A stretch of 64,000 nt of DNA. Source: Polaribacter butkevichii. GTDB taxonomy: Bacteria; Bacteroidota; Bacteroidia; Flavobacteriales; Flavobacteriaceae. The translations under genes and the position numbers were made by a program. A model generated the notes under the pieces. The model did not search any database and had not been told where the DNA came from. It saw nothing but the letters and a program-made list of their open reading frames with translations. Below, piece by piece: positions 61,700 to 64,000 of this stretch; positions within the stretch are counted from its first letter, which is position 1; each line of letters starts with the position of its first letter. The stretch covers positions 1,445,001 to 1,509,000 of the forward strand of contig NZ_CP150661.1 in assembly GCF_038024105.1 (NCBI RefSeq). The letters are read 5' to 3'.

Positions 61700-61753
61700 A
61701 TAATTTGACGCAACCTATTTGGAATTTATTCATCTATTCTAAAAAGAACAATA

Positions 61754-62560
61754 ATGAGAAAACTGACACTAATAATCCTATCCATAATTATATTTAGTTG
61801 TAATACGAATGATGAGGGGACAAATGAAACAGAATATTCTGAATTTATTACGGGAAACTTAATTGAAACTGAAATAAATTTTATGGCAGAGGAAATATAT
61901 ACAACTAATGAAACTCAAGAACCAATTTTAAAACTAAAATTAATCAGTTCTGAAATTTTCCCTTGTGTAAACTATACTTTATCTACAACCGAATTTATAA
62001 AGGGAAATGAACTAATTATAAGGTTTGATGAAATAATTGAACCAGAAATTTGTTTAACCGCACTTGGATCCGCCATTTCTTATATTGACTTACCTCTAAA
62101 CACAAATAAATTAACTTTTATAAATGGAAATACAATTGATAAATATTCAATTGACATTAACGAACAAAAAATATCTGTAACGCACATCGAAAATAATTTT
62201 ACAACTTCATTATACAATAAAACTTTTAGGATTCCTGAAAATTCATTTGCCTATGTTTGCGGAACTAATACAAATAACACAAATATTTATAAAGATTTTT
62301 CAGCGATTATAGAACAAAATCCTGACTTCATAGAATTTGAATTTGACGGAGAAGGAAGAATTCCTTATCCTGAGACAACCGATGGAAATTGGGTCAATCA
62401 CCCTTCTAAATATTATAAATACACAGAATCAGTCGAATTTAACAGTTTAGCTGACATATTGAATGATTATTCTTCACAGAATATCGAAGAAAATTCTGGA
62501 GTTACAATTTCAATTTATAGTTGGAATAATATCAAATTTTATAGCTGGATTGAAAATTAA
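61754..62560 (+). CDS. Lipoprotein of unknown function, 268 aa
   Basis: The signal peptide ends in a lipobox (ILSIIIFSCNTND, cysteine 17). The mature part is threonine/asparagine-rich and beta-like (KLKLISSEIFPCVNYTLSTT and FEFDGEGRIPYPETTDGNW), consistent with a surface or periplasmic lipoprotein. No family is recognised. The leader of about 60 bases after the core is longer than most. Cassette ends: GTTGGGCATA/TATGCCCAAC, the same cores as the TIR-protein cassette. Confidence 0.78.
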   Translation: MRKLTLIILSIIIFSCNTNDEGTNETEYSEFITGNLIETEINFMAEEIYTTNETQEPILKLKLISSEIFPCVNYTLSTTEFIKGNELIIRFDEIIEPEICLTALGSAISYIDLPLNTNKLTFINGNTIDKYSIDINEQKISVTHIENNFTTSLYNKTFRIPENSFAYVCGTNTNNTNIYKDFSAIIEQNPDFIEFEFDGEGRIPYPETTDGNWVNHPSKYYKYTESVEFNSLADILNDYSSQNIEENSGVTISIYSWNNIKFYSWIEN

Positions 62561-62568
62561 AAAACTAT

Positions 62569-62701
62569 GCCCAACACCGTATAAACTTTATTGCTGGTTA
62601 TAGCTCACTTGGGAAATTCCTTCGGAATTTCGCCGTTCGTGTTTTATTTAGTAAATTCACTGCTTAAACAACGCAACAAAGCTTATACAACAACGTTGTA
62701 A
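62569..62701 (+). repeat. attC-like cassette junction site 69
   Basis: Left core GCCCAAC, right core GTTGTAA. Inner arms GTATAA/TTATAC; hairpin GAAATTCC/GGAATTTC. Confidence 0.86.
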
Positions 62702-63196
62702 AAAACTACTGAATCGCGCCAGAAACAAATAATTTATTTTAAATTAACTTTTGGCTTTTAAGTTTGAAAACCTAAATGTTGGAGAATAAATTTTCAGAAA
62801 TATGGAACACTTTCTCGCGAGTGAAAAATTCTCTAAATTGGAAAGTTTGAGAAATTTAATAAAAAAGTTTTACTCAAACGCTTGAGAACCCAAATTGCGG
62901 AATTCTTACTCAACCTCTGAATTTATAAAGTTTGAGGAATTCAGTAAAACACTAAAAAAAGGTCTTGCAAAATTGGAGAATTTTAGTATTTAAAAAATAA
63001 TTTACTCAAACTCTGAAAACCAAAATTGCGGAAAAAAAATAAAAATGCTGGAATTCTTACTCAAACGATAAATTTGGAAATTTAGTAAAACACCAAAAAT
63101 CAGAATTGCTGAATTAATTCTGATAAAATAAAAATTGAATTAGTAGAAGCTGAAAAAAACCAAAACTATGGAAAAATTAAATACGCATTTTACAAC
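62695..63196 (+). mobile_element. Noncoding cassette, family G copy 2
   Basis: A 502-bp unit close to 32087-32600, with ends GTTGTAAAA/TTTTACAAC and the element ACTTTCTCGCGAGT. No credible gene. Confidence 0.78.
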
Positions 63197-63323
63197 AACT
63201 TGTATAAAAAATTGCTACTTTTAGCTTAAACAAAGGCTGTTGCATTTTTGTAAACTTCTGAATTTCCGTTGGAAATTCCTCGTTCACAAAAATCGCAACT
63301 TTCCATACAAAAATACGTTGCAA
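63190..63323 (+). repeat. attC-like cassette junction site 70
   Basis: Left core TTACAAC, right core GTTGCAA. Inner arms TTGTAT/ATACAA; hairpin GAATTTCC/GGAAATTC. Confidence 0.85.
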
Positions 63324-63820
63324 AAAACTGGCTGAAAGTATAATTTTGGAACAAAAGTTATTTTAAAATATATTTTGTTTTACAAGTTAGAAAACTCAAA
63401 AGGCGGAAAAAAGTTTGAAAAAATTAGTTTCGGAACACTCTCTCGAGATTGGAAAATTCTGAAAGAATTTTATTAATAATTAGTGTTTCAGAACGTTGAA
63501 AAAGTTGATCAAATTTAACTAGTTTGAAAATTAGTAAAAACTTGAAACTTATTTACTGTTTGAAAAGATAATTAAGCAAAGTGTTGAATAAATGTTGGTG
63601 GAATTAACTCTCAAACACAATTTTAGAAAGGCTGAGAAATTTAGAGAACAAACAAAAAGGTTTACTCGCTTTCGGAATTAAATGCGCCTGAAAACACGAA
63701 AAAACTAAAATTGAGAAACTGAATAAATTGCGGAATTAAAATATTGTCGGAATTTACTCTCAAACTCAAAAAATAGAAATTGAAAACATAAAAACGAAAA
63801 TTAAACCCGCATTTTGCAAC
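63317..63820 (+). mobile_element. Noncoding cassette, family I copy 2
   Basis: A 504-bp unit nearly identical to 57372-57875. Ends GTTGCAAAA/TTTTGCAAC. Confidence 0.76.
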
Positions 63821-63946
63821 ACCTTGTATAAAAAATTGCTTAATTTGGCTTAATCAAAGTTTGTTGCATTTTTGTAAACTTCTGAATTTCCGTTGGAAAT
63901 TCCTCGTTCACAAAACCGCAACTTTCCATACAAAACAACGTTGTAC
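63814..63946 (+). repeat. attC-like cassette junction site 71
   Basis: Left core TTGCAAC, right core GTTGTAC. Inner arms TTGTAT/ATACAA; hairpin GAATTTCC/GGAAATTC. Last site in the window. Confidence 0.85.
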
Positions 63947-63958
63947 ACAATACGAAAA

Positions 63959-64000
63959 ATGAAAATCAGGAATAAAATAATAATCTTAATTTTGACTTTT
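63959..64000 (+). CDS. Start of a secreted or membrane protein, 3' partial
   Basis: ATG lies 13 bases after the right core of the last site, the usual spacing. The visible 14 residues MKIRNKIIILILTF look like the beginning of a signal peptide or membrane helix. The gene continues beyond the window, showing that the array does too. Confidence 0.55.
   Translation, partial: MKIRNKIIILILTF

Noticed and set aside
2031..63946. CRISPR array
   Set aside because: Repeats are about 130 bp, separated by 300-6,000 bp units with genes, and no cas gene is present.
2031..63946. MITE or REP-type dispersed repeats
   Set aside because: Such elements have fixed terminal repeats and insert independently. Here the bases flanking the repeat differ between cassettes and are complementary between the two ends of each cassette.
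2714..63946. Central hairpins (GAAAATCC-TCGC-GGATTTTC and similar) as rho-independent terminators
   Set aside because: Most lack a consistent T-run directly after the stem, the stems are AT-rich, and the hairpin lies inside a larger conserved fold. Incidental termination cannot be excluded, so I list them only as part of the sites.
1..64000. rRNA or tRNA genes
   Set aside because: I saw no GC-richer stretch, cloverleaf or conserved rRNA word on either strand.

Overview
The DNA is AT-rich and reads as a marine-type Bacteroidota chromosome, most likely Flavobacteriia. Pointers are the TAnnTTTG promoter boxes, a TonB receptor with a carboxypeptidase-regulatory-like N-terminal domain, many short lipoproteins with an SC-type lipobox, frequent TTG starts and no clear Shine-Dalgarno sites. 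I see no rRNA, tRNA or CRISPR array.

Nearly the whole window is one mobile-cassette array that looks like a superintegron. I count 72 junction sites of mostly 128-135 bp (two of about 197 bp) between bases 2031 and 63946. They delimit 71 complete cassettes plus a partial one at each edge. Each cassette starts with GTTRNNN and ends with the exact reverse complement of its own first 9-10 bases (GTTGGCTGTA ... TACAGCCAAC). These terminal bases differ between cassettes, so a circularised cassette would regenerate a perfect stem around its site, as in integron attC sites. Inside each site two inner arms covary (GTGTAT/ATACAC, GTATAT/ATATAC, GTATAA/TTATAC, GTACAA/TTGTAC, GGCTAT/ATAGCC, GCATAA/TTATGC, GTTTAT/ATAAAC, TTGTAT/ATACAA), and so does a central hairpin (GAAAATCC/GGATTTTC, GAAAGTCC/GGACTTTC and others). 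The cores often break the classical GTTRRRY rule. No integrase gene lies in the window.

Contents: 43 cassettes carry genes, almost all on the + strand, one or two genes each, mostly small membrane, secreted or lipoprotein proteins of unknown function. Recognisable ones are an N6-adenine methylase plus specificity subunit (left edge), a Fic protein, a DUF4145 protein, a pseudopilin-like protein, a TPR protein, a HEPN-like protein, an S41 peptidase, a DUF4259 protein, a pentapeptide-TIR protein, an aspartyl protease and a CbrC-family protein. One cassette of about 6 kb (16095-22103) holds a metal-handling cluster: TonB receptor, Fur-family regulator, methyltransferase-like membrane protein and a Zn/Cd-type P-type ATPase, with two matching operator-promoter sites. 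The other 28 cassettes have no credible gene. They fall into families (here A, C, D, F, G, H, I, J) that recur up to seven times and share an ACTCTCTCG element and an iterated ACTCAAAC / GCGGAATT motif.

Two IS110-family elements (13367-14591 and 48818-50121) are the only clear minus-strand genes. Both are inserted inside junction sites, and the noncoding 5' end of each contains a hairpin loop with bases matching its own target, as expected for a bridge-RNA guide. Two gene cassettes are present twice as apparently identical copies (5908/58784 and 10234/29675), each copied together with its downstream site but not its upstream one, which fits a movable unit of 'GTT to next GTT'.
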